Shown here in pieces: positions 43,715-51,911 of a stretch of DNA of 64,000 bases. Location of the stretch: assembly GCF_003330765.1 (NCBI RefSeq), contig NZ_CP024903.1:1612001-1676000 (forward strand), given 5' to 3'. Each line of letters opens with the position of its first letter. The stretch's first letter is position 1. The position numbers and the translations under genes were made by a program. A model generated the notes under the pieces. The model was not told where the DNA came from. It searched no databases and saw nothing but the letters and a program-made list of their open reading frames with translations. This stretch comes from Burkholderia pyrrocinia. GTDB lineage: Bacteria > Pseudomonadota > Gammaproteobacteria > Burkholderiales > Burkholderiaceae.

Positions 43715-44281
43715 TCAGGCGTTCGAATAGCCCGACACGAAAGGCTTCACGGTGCCGTCGTCCAGGTACACCGCGCGCTCGACCTTGCCGATGTTCGCGC
43801 CGTACACGTGGATGCTGATCGATACCTGATCGGCGAATGCGTTGGTCACGCGATGGACGTCGCCGATGCGCGGCGACACGGCTTCAACCTCGCCCGGCTG
43901 CAGCCGCACGGCTTCGCCGGACGGCACCGGCTTGCCCGCTTCGTCGAACCGGTACGGTTGCGAGAACTCGCCGCCGCGCAGCATCCCGATCAACCCCCAC
44001 ACCGTGTGGTTGTGGATCGGCGTCGTCTGGCCGGGCCCCCACACAAAGCTGACGACCGAGAACCGCTCGTCCGGGTCGAGATGCAGCAGGTACTGCCGAT
44101 AGCGCGCGGGATCGGGCTGGGCGAACGCGTCGGGCAACCAGTCGTCGTGTTCGACGAGCGCGGCGAGCAGCGCACCGCCCTCGTCGAGGATGCGCGCCTC
44201 GTTCGCGCCGGACGCGAGCAGCGCGCCCAGACCGTCGACGAACGGACGCAGCGGCGTCTGATCCAACGAAAGCGTACTCAT
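43715..44281 (-). CDS. Cysteine-dioxygenase-family thiol dioxygenase, Gln (3-mercaptopropionate) type
   Basis: 188 residues, single cupin, non-heme Fe(II) enzyme that oxidises a thiol to a sulfinate. Iron ligands are His90 and His92 in PIHNHTVWGLIG and His143 in GDVHRVTN. The position after YR is Gln (Gln63, ARYRQYLLHLDP). In the published family split, Arg there marks true cysteine dioxygenases and Gln marks 3-mercaptopropionate dioxygenases, so the latter is favoured. GAGGAGG lies 6 nt before ATG 44281. The LysR gene is divergent. Confidence 0.88.
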   Translation of the reverse strand: MSTLSLDQTPLRPFVDGLGALLASGANEARILDEGGALLAALVEHDDWLPDAFAQPDPARYRQYLLHLDPDERFSVVSFVWGPGQTTPIHNHTVWGLIGMLRGGEFSQPYRFDEAGKPVPSGEAVRLQPGEVEAVSPRIGDVHRVTNAFADQVSISIHVYGANIGKVERAVYLDDGTVKPFVSGYSNA

Positions 44282-44355
44282 CGGCTGCCTCCTCGAATAT
44301 GATGCCGAATATGATGGATCGTCATGATGCACCCGAAAGACCATGCAGAACAAAC

Positions 44356-45273
44356 ATGAAAATTAGCGATATCGACGCTTTTGCAGCGGTCGTCCGCTGC
44401 CAGACCCTGAGCCAGGCCGCGACCGAGCTCGGGATGACGCAGCCCGCGATCACGCGGCGCGTCCAGAATCTCGAAGAAGCGCTCGGCGTGATCCTGCTCG
44501 ATCGCAACACGAAGCCGCCGCGCCCGACCGATATCGGCCGGCAGGTATTCGAGCAGTGTCGCGCGATCCTGCGCGAAGTCGATGCGCTGCGCGAACTGAC
44601 GGCCGGCCAGCAGCCGCCCACCGGCGAATTCCGGATCGGGCTCACGCAGGGGCTCGGCGAACTGATGCTGCCCGCACTCATCGCGGAACTCGCCGCGCAG
44701 TGGCCCGCGCTCGCGACGCAGGTCACGACCGCGTGGGGCGGTATGCTCGTCGAGCGCGTCGCACGCCGCGAACTCGATGCGGCGCTCGTGTTCCTCGCAC
44801 GCGAGATGGTGCTGCCGGCGCAGGTCGAGGGCGAACGGCTGCTGGCCACGCGGCTCGTCGCGGTCGGCCGCAAGGGCGACTGGCCGCGCCGCAGCTACCG
44901 GCTCGCCGATTGCCACGCGCGCGGCTGGGTGCTCAATCCCGACGGCTGCGGCTTTCGCGCGGGCCTGCGGCGCGCGCTCGACGCGCAGGGCCTGCCGATG
45001 CCGGTCACGCTCGACACCTACGGCCGCGACCTGCAACTGCGGAGCGTCGCGAACGGCTTCGGCGTCGGGCTGATGCCGCTGCCGCTCGTCGAAGGCAGCC
45101 CGCTGCGCGATGCGCTCGACATCGTGCCGCTCGCCGATTTCAAGCCGCAGATCGATCTGTGGCTGCTGCGCCGGCACGATGCGGCCCGCTTCGACGCACC
45201 GCTCGCGGCCGTCGCCGCGCATGCGCGCGCGGCGTTCGCATTGCCCGAGCAGACGCACGGCAAGGCTGCGTGA
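44356..45273 (+). CDS. LysR-family regulator of the thiol-dioxygenase unit
   Basis: 305 residues. HTH: AFAAVVRCQTLSQAATELGM, then TQPAITRRVQNLEEALG. The effector domain has GEFRIGLTQGLGELMLPALI and NGFGVGLMPLPLV. Only 74 bp separate its start from that of the dioxygenase, so a shared divergent operator is expected. The C-terminal DAARFDAPLAAV region suggests a CysB/Cbl-distant LTTR. Organosulfur or mercapto compounds are the obvious effector guess (inference). Confidence 0.92.
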   Translation: MKISDIDAFAAVVRCQTLSQAATELGMTQPAITRRVQNLEEALGVILLDRNTKPPRPTDIGRQVFEQCRAILREVDALRELTAGQQPPTGEFRIGLTQGLGELMLPALIAELAAQWPALATQVTTAWGGMLVERVARRELDAALVFLAREMVLPAQVEGERLLATRLVAVGRKGDWPRRSYRLADCHARGWVLNPDGCGFRAGLRRALDAQGLPMPVTLDTYGRDLQLRSVANGFGVGLMPLPLVEGSPLRDALDIVPLADFKPQIDLWLLRRHDAARFDAPLAAVAAHARAAFALPEQTHGKAA

Positions 45274-45334
45274 CCGTACGGGGCGGCGTCGGCACGGCGC
45301 CGCCCTGCTTGCTCCCGCGGCCGCCCCGCTCCGC

Positions 45335-46663
45335 TCACGCATCGTTTCGCTCGTGTTCGACCTCGTTGCGTGACGTCCCGCCCGCCTCCGCCTTCGTTTC
45401 TCCCCGACCCGCCGCTTCGAGCGCCGCACGCCCCGCCGCGACCGCGATCGCATCGTCCTGCGGCGTATGCACGCGGCTGCACAGCACGTCGCGATAGTGG
45501 CGTTCGAGCGGATTGCCGCGACTCAGCCCGTGATTGCCCGACAGCTTCAGCGCCTGCTCGACCGCACGGATCGCGTGCTCGGTCACGGTTCGCTTGACGA
45601 GGCCGCTGGTCGTGACCGACGGCGCGTCGCCTGCGTCGGTGCGCGCGATGTGATCGTCGAGCAGCACGCGGTTCGCATTCAGCCAGCCCTCGATTTCGCC
45701 GACCGCCTCCTGCACGCGCGGCAGCGTCGCGAGCGGCACGCCGAGCCCGCTCGGCGCACGCGTCGTCGCGAAACCGATCAACCAGTCGCGCGATGCCCGC
45801 GCCACCGCGTCGTACAGACTGCCGAGCAGCGCGACCATCCACGCCTGCTGGTCGGCGTGTGCGTCGGTATCCGCATGGGTCGCGGCCGACACGGCCCACG
45901 CTTGCGGCGCGCGCACGTCGACCGCGTGATCGGCCGGCAGCCGCACGTCGTCGAACACGACCTCGTGGCTGCCCGATGCGCGCAAGCCCAGGTGATTCCA
46001 GCTTTCGATCACGCGGATCCGATCACCATCCGCGTCACGGTCGCGCGGCACGAGAAACACGCCGACCCGCGGCTCCGGTTCATCGGTGCGCGCCCACACG
46101 GCCAGCCAGCGCAGCGCCGGAATCCCGGTGCTGTACAGCTTGTGGCCGGACAGCCGCCAGCCGTCGCCGTCGCGGCGCGCAACGGTTTCCGGCAGGCCGC
46201 CGCGCGACGGCGAACCGAGCGCGGGCTCGACGCGCAGCGCGTTGATCAGCGCGCCTTGCGTGACCGCGCTGTCGAACACCGCGCGCCGCACCGGTGCAGG
46301 CCAGCGGTTGTCGGCGCGGCCGAGCGCGCGATGCTGCAGATACGTCATCGTCAACACCAGCGCGGTCGCCGGGTCGGCCCGCGCGACGGCGGTGACGATC
46401 CGGCTCGCCTGCGCAAGCGTCGCGCCGGCGCCGCCATGCTCGCGCGGCACGACCTGCGCGATCAGCCCCGCGCGATGCAGCCGCGCGAAGTTTTCGTGCG
46501 GGAAACGGCCGTCGACGTCGTTGCGGGCCGCATCGGCGGCGAGTTCGGGGGTGAGGCGGTCGAGCAGCGCGGCGACGCGCGCGTCGTCTGCATTGTCGGT
46601 GGGCAGGAGGCGCAGCGAAGGCTGCTGCGGCGACGGCGAGGAAGCGGCAAGGCTGGCGGACAT
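45335..46663 (-). CDS. SfnB/acyl-CoA dehydrogenase-like flavin oxidoreductase
   Basis: 442 residues, acyl-CoA dehydrogenase fold. The N-terminal helical domain (RLTPELAADAARNDVDGRFP), beta domain (GHKLYSTGIPALRWLAVWAR) and C-terminal bundle are present. The similarity pattern is that of the SfnB/DszC-like group found in sulfur-scavenging loci, which use reduced flavin to oxygenate sulfur compounds rather than dehydrogenate acyl-CoA. The start MSASLAASS at 46663 was preferred to the longer frame. It is divergent from the SsuD-like monooxygenase, 282 bp apart. Confidence 0.85.
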   Translation of the reverse strand: MSASLAASSPSPQQPSLRLLPTDNADDARVAALLDRLTPELAADAARNDVDGRFPHENFARLHRAGLIAQVVPREHGGAGATLAQASRIVTAVARADPATALVLTMTYLQHRALGRADNRWPAPVRRAVFDSAVTQGALINALRVEPALGSPSRGGLPETVARRDGDGWRLSGHKLYSTGIPALRWLAVWARTDEPEPRVGVFLVPRDRDADGDRIRVIESWNHLGLRASGSHEVVFDDVRLPADHAVDVRAPQAWAVSAATHADTDAHADQQAWMVALLGSLYDAVARASRDWLIGFATTRAPSGLGVPLATLPRVQEAVGEIEGWLNANRVLLDDHIARTDAGDAPSVTTSGLVKRTVTEHAIRAVEQALKLSGNHGLSRGNPLERHYRDVLCSRVHTPQDDAIAVAAGRAALEAAGRGETKAEAGGTSRNEVEHERNDA

Positions 46664-46945
46664 CGAGACAGATTCCCTGGGTAATGCACGAAGGCGGCAC
46701 AAAGGCGGCAAAGGCGGCCATAGCGGTGATCAATCGGCACGCGCCACACGCCGCACGACACGCCGCCAACGCGCGCCAGATCATTCACGAGCCCACAGCG
46801 TATGCGCAACGCACACGCGCCCAAACCATGCAAATCTGATATTCAAATCGGGATTGATTATTTCCATTCCGCATGATCGCGGCGTTAACCTGCGCTCCAT
46901 TCCTGCCCGGCCGTGCGCCGGGACATCCCTGCACCGGAGACCTAG

Positions 46946-48031
46946 ATGAGCGTCGAATTCATCGGCATGATCCAGAGCCAGAAGCAATCGGAAATCCACC
47001 CGGCGTCCGGCCCCGTGGTCGATCCCGACTACGTGCGCGACTTTGCCCGCGCCCACGAAACGGCCGGCTTCGACCGAATCCTCGTGCCGCATCACTCGAC
47101 CGGCCCGTCGGCGACGCTGACGATCGCGTTCGCGGCGGCCGCGACCGAGCGCATCCACTTCATGCTCGCGCATCGCCCGGGCTTCACCGCGCCGACGCTC
47201 GCCGCGCGGCAGATCGCGACGCTCGACCAGTTCAGCCGCGGCCGGCTCGCCGTGCACTTCATCTCCGGCGGCTCGGACAGCGAGCAGCAGCGCGACGGCG
47301 ATTTCCTCGACCACGACGCGCGCTATGCGCGCACCGACGAATACCTCGGCATCCTGCGGCGCATCTGGACCGAAGCGCAGCCGTTCGATCACGACGGCGC
47401 GCACTATCGGTTCAAGCAGGGCTTTTCGGAAGTGAAGCCGTTCCAGCGGCCGCACGTGCCGATCTATTTCGGCGGCGCATCGGCAGCCGCGCTCGCCGTG
47501 GCCGGCAAGCATGCGGACGTCTACGCGCTGTGGGGCGAATCGCTCGACCAGGTGCGCGACCTGACTGCGCGCGTGCGCGCCGAAGCCGCGCAGCACGGCC
47601 GGCAGGTGCGTTTCTCCGTGTCGTTCCGCCCGATCCTCGCCGCGACCGAAGACGAAGCGTGGGCGCGCGCGCATCGCATCCTCGACGAAACGCGCCGGCT
47701 GCGCGAAGCGGCCGGCCTTGGCGCCGGCGGCCCGCAGCAGAGCGAAGGCGCGCGGCGCCTGCTGGCTGCGGCCGAACGCGGCTCGCGCGTCGACAAGCGG
47801 CTGTGGACCGAGATCGCAAAGCTCACCGGCGCGCGCTCGAATTCGACGGCGCTCGTCGGCACGCCCGAACAGGTCGCCGACGCACTGCTCGACTACTACG
47901 ACCTCGGTGTCACGACGTTCCTGATCCGCGGCTTCGACCCGCTCGAAGATGCGATCGACTACGGCCGCGACCTGATTCCGCGCGTGCGCAGCGCTGTCGC
48001 CGCACGCGACGCGGCGCGCCGCGCCGCATGA
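46946..48031 (+). CDS. FMNH2-dependent alkanesulfonate monooxygenase-like enzyme (LLM class)
   Basis: 361 residues, TIM-barrel luciferase-like monooxygenase closest to SsuD/MsuD. Residues FIGMIQSQKQSEIHPASG then VPHHSTGPSATLTIAF, HFISGGSDSEQQRDGDFLDH and YALWGE match the SsuD substrate region. It cleaves the C-S bond of alkanesulfonates to release sulfite and an aldehyde, using FMNH2 from a separate reductase. CGGAG precedes ATG 46946 closely. First gene of the plus-strand sulfonate operon; its stop overlaps an ATG of the aldolase frame. Confidence 0.9.
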   Translation: MSVEFIGMIQSQKQSEIHPASGPVVDPDYVRDFARAHETAGFDRILVPHHSTGPSATLTIAFAAAATERIHFMLAHRPGFTAPTLAARQIATLDQFSRGRLAVHFISGGSDSEQQRDGDFLDHDARYARTDEYLGILRRIWTEAQPFDHDGAHYRFKQGFSEVKPFQRPHVPIYFGGASAAALAVAGKHADVYALWGESLDQVRDLTARVRAEAAQHGRQVRFSVSFRPILAATEDEAWARAHRILDETRRLREAAGLGAGGPQQSEGARRLLAAAERGSRVDKRLWTEIAKLTGARSNSTALVGTPEQVADALLDYYDLGVTTFLIRGFDPLEDAIDYGRDLIPRVRSAVAARDAARRAA

Positions 48032-48051
48032 CGCAAAGGGAGCCGCACGCC

Positions 48052-48891
48052 ATGTCCGCCGTCCTCTCCCAGCCCGAGCGCACCGCGTCGGGCCTCGTGC
48101 TCGCCGAAGCGCCGCGCCAGCATTTCTGGTTCGACCCGCCCGCGCCGCGCATCGACGTCGCCGCCGAACGCCGCCACCGGCAGGAGCGGCTCGCGGCCGC
48201 GTTCCGCCTGTTCGCGCGCTTCGGCTTCGCGTCGGGGCTCGCCGGTCACATCACCGCACGCGATCCGGAACTGCCCGACCATTTCTGGGTGAACCCGCTC
48301 GGCGTGCATTTCTCGCAGATCAAGGTGTCCGACCTGCTGCTCGTCAACGCACGCGGCGAAACCGCGATCGGCACGCGGCCGCTGAACAAGGCCGCGTTCG
48401 CGATCCATGCAGCAATCCACGATGCGCATCCGCACATCGTCGCCGCCGCGCATACGCATTCGACGTACGGCAAGGCGTGGTCGACGCTCGGCCGCCCGCT
48501 CGATCCGCTGACTCAGGACGCGTGCGTGTTCTACGAGGATCACGCGCTGTTCGACGACTTCACGGGGATGGTCGTCGACACGAGCGAAGGGGCGCGGATC
48601 GCACACGCGCTCGCGAAGCCGGACGGCGGCACGCACAAGGGCGCGATCCTGAAGAACCACGGCATCCTGACGGCCGGCCCGACGGTCGAGGCCGCTGCGT
48701 GGTGGTACATCGCGCTCGACAACGCCGCGCACACGCAATTGCTGGCCGAAGCGGCCGGCACGCCGCAACCGATCGATCACGCGACCGCGCGCCACACGCA
48801 CGGCCAGATCGGCGGCCCCGAGGGCGCGCTGCATGCATTCGACAGCCTGTTCGCGCGCGTCGTCGCCGACGAACCCGACCTGCTCGACTGA
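48052..48891 (+). CDS. Class II aldolase/adducin-family protein
   Basis: 279 residues from ATG 48052 (GGGAG 9 nt before; an in-frame ATG at 48028 overlaps the monooxygenase stop). Zinc-site motifs: HTHSTYGKAWSTLG (His-x-His), then ILKNHGILTAGPTVEAA. FASGLAGHITARDPELPDHFWVNPLG is the family phosphate/substrate loop. Such proteins cleave or epimerise small sugars or carbonyls. In an Ssu-like operon it may process the aldehyde or an analogue released from the sulfonate (inference). Confidence 0.88.
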   Translation: MSAVLSQPERTASGLVLAEAPRQHFWFDPPAPRIDVAAERRHRQERLAAAFRLFARFGFASGLAGHITARDPELPDHFWVNPLGVHFSQIKVSDLLLVNARGETAIGTRPLNKAAFAIHAAIHDAHPHIVAAAHTHSTYGKAWSTLGRPLDPLTQDACVFYEDHALFDDFTGMVVDTSEGARIAHALAKPDGGTHKGAILKNHGILTAGPTVEAAAWWYIALDNAAHTQLLAEAAGTPQPIDHATARHTHGQIGGPEGALHAFDSLFARVVADEPDLLD

Positions 48892-48921
48892 ACGATCCTT
48901 CCGCACGAACGAGACCAGACC

Positions 48922-49956
48922 ATGACCCACACCACCGCCACCGCGCCGGCCGACACGCACGACGACACACGCCGCCGGCTGCTGCGCGCGGCCGGCGCTG
49001 CCGCGCTCGCCGTGCCCGCGATCACGCTCGGCCGCCAGGCCTGGTCCGCGCCGCCGCTGAAGAAGCTGACGTTCGCGTGGAACCAGAACGCGTTCTGCCT
49101 GACGCCGATCGTCGTCGCGCAGGAGCGCGGCTTCTTCGAGAAGAACGGCCTGAAGGTCGACCTGATCAACTACAGCGGGTCGACCGACCAGTTGCTCGAA
49201 TCGATCGCGACCGGCAAGGCCGACGCGGCGGTCGGGATGATCCACCGCTGGCTGAAGCCGCTCGAAGCCGGCTTCGACGTGAAGATCATCGGCAGCTCGC
49301 ACGGCGGCTGCGTGCGGCTGGTCGGCGCGAAGGCAGCCGGCGTCACGACGCTGCAGGCGCTGAAGGGCAAGACGGTCGGCGTCAGCGATCTCGCCGCGCC
49401 CGGCAAGCATTTCTTCTCGATCCTGCTCGCGAAGAACGGGATCGATCCCGAGCGCGACGTCACGTGGCGGCAGTATCCGGCCGACCTGCTCGGCGTCGCG
49501 GTCGACAAGGGCGAGATCCACGCGATCGCCGACGGCGACCCGAATCTCTTTCTGCTCGAGAAGCGCAGCAACGGCGCGTATACCGAGCTGGCGACCAACC
49601 TGTCCGGCGAATACGCGCGCAAGGTGTGCTGCGTGATCGGTGCGCGCGGCGACCTCGTGCGCAACGACCGACCGGCCGCCGCCGCGCTCGCGCGCTCGAT
49701 CGTGCAGGCGACCGAATTCACCCACGACAATCCGAACGAGGCCGCGAAGGTGTTCGCGAAGTATTCGCCGAAGATCAGCCCCGAGGACCTGCGCAAGCTC
49801 TACGCGACGCTCACCTACACGCATCACCCGACCAACGTCGACCTGCAGCAGGAAATCGCGTTTTATGCGGACGATTTCCGCCGTATCAGCGTGCTGAAGA
49901 AAAGCACCGACCCGCAGCGCTTCGCGCAGCAGGTCTATGCGAACGTGCTGGGGTAA
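48922..49956 (+). CDS. Sulfonate/nitrate-type ABC substrate-binding protein (SsuA/TauA-like)
   Basis: 344 residues. A twin-arginine-like N-terminus (DTRRRLLRAAGAAALAVPAITLG) points to Tat-type export. The mature protein has FAWNQNAFCLTPIVVAQERGFFEKNGLKVDLINYSGSTDQL, the NMT1/SsuA ligand region, and KGKTVGVSDLAAPGKHF. It captures a sulfonate in the periplasm for the permease-ATPase pair that follows. The gap to the previous gene is 30 bp. Confidence 0.9.
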   Translation: MTHTTATAPADTHDDTRRRLLRAAGAAALAVPAITLGRQAWSAPPLKKLTFAWNQNAFCLTPIVVAQERGFFEKNGLKVDLINYSGSTDQLLESIATGKADAAVGMIHRWLKPLEAGFDVKIIGSSHGGCVRLVGAKAAGVTTLQALKGKTVGVSDLAAPGKHFFSILLAKNGIDPERDVTWRQYPADLLGVAVDKGEIHAIADGDPNLFLLEKRSNGAYTELATNLSGEYARKVCCVIGARGDLVRNDRPAAAALARSIVQATEFTHDNPNEAAKVFAKYSPKISPEDLRKLYATLTYTHHPTNVDLQQEIAFYADDFRRISVLKKSTDPQRFAQQVYANVLG

Positions 49957-49960
49957 CGCG

Positions 49961-51052
49961 ATGTCGACGATCGAACAGGCTTCCACCGCACGCGCCTCTT
50001 CCGTACCGGCCGGCGGCAGTACCACTGCGTCCGCGCGCGTCGCCTGCACGGCCTGCGAGGCCACGCTGGCAGCCGAAGGCCGCCGCGCACGGGCCTGGCC
50101 GACCGGCATCGCCGCCGCGCTTGCATGGGCCGCGCTCGGCGCGCTCACGCAACTGTGGCCGAACCGCGTCGTCGGCTTCACCGACTGGGCGTACACGGAC
50201 ACGTTCGGCACGGCCGCCTGGTCGATCGCCGCGCTGCTGCTCGCCGCCGCCACGCTCGGCCAGCTCGTTCCCGCCACGCGCACGCGGCTCGCGCGCGTGC
50301 GTCTGGCCGGCCCGTGGCTCGTCGCGCTGCCGCTCGCGCTCGCCGCCTGGGAAATCCTCACCGCTAAAACCGGCTGGCTGCCCACGCCGTTCTTCGCGCC
50401 GCCGCAGGCGCTGATCGAAGTCTACGTCGACGACTGGCCGCGCCTCGTCGGCAGCGCCGGCAACACGCTGAAGCTGCTCGCGCTCGGGTTTGCGTACGGC
50501 GTCACGGTCGGCTTCGCGGTCGGCGTATCGATCGGCTGGTCGCGCCGGATCGGCTACTGGGTGCATCCGGTGCTGCGCGTGCTCGGCCCCGTGCCGGCCA
50601 CCGCGCTGCTGCCGCTCACGTTCTACTTCTTCCCGTCGAGCTATTCGGCCGCCGCGTTCCTGATCGCGCTGTCGACCGGCTTCCCGGTCGCCGTGCTCAC
50701 GTGGTCCGGCGTCGCGAGCGTCAACCGGCAGTACTACGACGTCGCGCGCACACTCGGCGCGGACGCGCGCTTTCTCGTGCTGCGCGTTGCGATTCCGGCC
50801 GCGCTGCCGCACGTGTTCGTCGGCGTTTTCATGGGGCTGAGCGCGTCGTTCACGGTGCTCGTCGTCGCCGAGATGATGGGCGTCAAGTCGGGGCTCGGCT
50901 GGTACCTGAGCTGGGCGCAGGGCTGGGCGTCGTACGTGAACATGTATGCGGCGCTGATCGTGATGGCGCTGCTGTTTTCCGGGCTGATCGCGCTGCTGTT
51001 CGCGGTGCGCGACCGCGTGCTCGCATGGCAGAAAGGAACCGTCAAATGGTAA
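49961..51052 (+). CDS. Sulfonate-type ABC permease (SsuC-like)
   Basis: 363 residues, longer than a typical SsuC because of about 100 extra N-terminal residues with two hydrophobic segments (LAWAALGALTQLWP; WSIAALLLAAATLGQLVP). The core BinPDT permease domain includes LGADARFLVLRVAIPAALPHVFVG, the EAA-loop equivalent that docks the ATPase. The start follows the binding-protein stop by 4 bp; the next gene starts inside its stop. Confidence 0.9.
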   Translation: MSTIEQASTARASSVPAGGSTTASARVACTACEATLAAEGRRARAWPTGIAAALAWAALGALTQLWPNRVVGFTDWAYTDTFGTAAWSIAALLLAAATLGQLVPATRTRLARVRLAGPWLVALPLALAAWEILTAKTGWLPTPFFAPPQALIEVYVDDWPRLVGSAGNTLKLLALGFAYGVTVGFAVGVSIGWSRRIGYWVHPVLRVLGPVPATALLPLTFYFFPSSYSAAAFLIALSTGFPVAVLTWSGVASVNRQYYDVARTLGADARFLVLRVAIPAALPHVFVGVFMGLSASFTVLVVAEMMGVKSGLGWYLSWAQGWASYVNMYAALIVMALLFSGLIALLFAVRDRVLAWQKGTVKW

Positions 51053-51861
51053 GCGCCGCCGTACTCGACTCCGCTGTTTCCGTCGCCCCCGCCGCTACGC
51101 CGGCGCGCGGCGCGCGCATCGACATCCGTCACGTCAGCCATGCGTTCGACGGCCCCGGCGGCCCGCTGCCGGTGCTCGACGACGTCAACCTGTCGGTCGC
51201 CGCCGGCGAATTCGTCGCGCTGCTCGGCCCGAGCGGCTGCGGGAAGTCGACGCTGCTGCGTCTCGTCGCCGGCCTCGATGCCGCTGGGCAAGGCACCATC
51301 GCGCAGGACGGCGTGCCGATCGAACGACCCGACCCGTCGCGCATCGTCGTGTTCCAGGACCCGACGCTGTACCCGTGGCGACGCGTGCGCGCGAACGTCG
51401 CGCTCGGCCTCGAAGCGCGCGGCGTGGCGCGCGCGAACCGGCATCGCGTCGACGATGCGCTCGCGCGCGTCGGGCTGCAGGACTTCTCGAACGCGTTCCC
51501 GCATCAGTTGTCCGGCGGGATGGCGCAGCGCGTCGCGCTCGCCCGCGCGCTCGTCAACGATCCGCGCCTGCTGATTCTCGACGAGCCGCTCGGCAAGCTC
51601 GATTCGCTGACGCGGCTCACGATGCAGGCCGAGCTGACCGCGCTGTGGCGACGCGACGGCTTCTCGGCGCTGCTCGTCACGCACGACGTCGAGGAGGCGC
51701 TGTTCCTCGCGCAGCGCGTGATCGTGTTCGGGCCGCGTCCCGCGCGGATCGTCGCCGAATTGCGCGTCGACCTGCCCTACCCGCGCCATCGCGGCGACCC
51801 GCGCCTCGCCGCGCTGCGCCATGAAGCGTTACGGCATCTCGGACTCGATGCGAGCTGGTAG
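51046..51861 (+). CDS. Sulfonate-type ABC ATPase (SsuB-like)
   Basis: 271 residues: Walker A GPSGCGKST, Q-loop FQDPTLYPWRRV, signature LSGGMAQRVA, Walker B LLILDEPLGKLD, switch His in VTHDVEEAL. This is the NrtD/SsuB/TauB pattern. The start overlaps the permease stop by 7 bp, confirming coupled expression. Confidence 0.93.
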   Translation: MVSAAVLDSAVSVAPAATPARGARIDIRHVSHAFDGPGGPLPVLDDVNLSVAAGEFVALLGPSGCGKSTLLRLVAGLDAAGQGTIAQDGVPIERPDPSRIVVFQDPTLYPWRRVRANVALGLEARGVARANRHRVDDALARVGLQDFSNAFPHQLSGGMAQRVALARALVNDPRLLILDEPLGKLDSLTRLTMQAELTALWRRDGFSALLVTHDVEEALFLAQRVIVFGPRPARIVAELRVDLPYPRHRGDPRLAALRHEALRHLGLDASW

Positions 51862-51911
51862 ATGCGCGGTGCCATTCGCCGGATTGACGCGTCGCGGCGC
51901 GCGCGCCGCCG

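Noticed and set aside
46664..46945. Sigma54 promoter for the SfnB-like gene
   Set aside because: A TGGCGCG segment was examined, but the GC at the -12 position does not follow at the required spacing.
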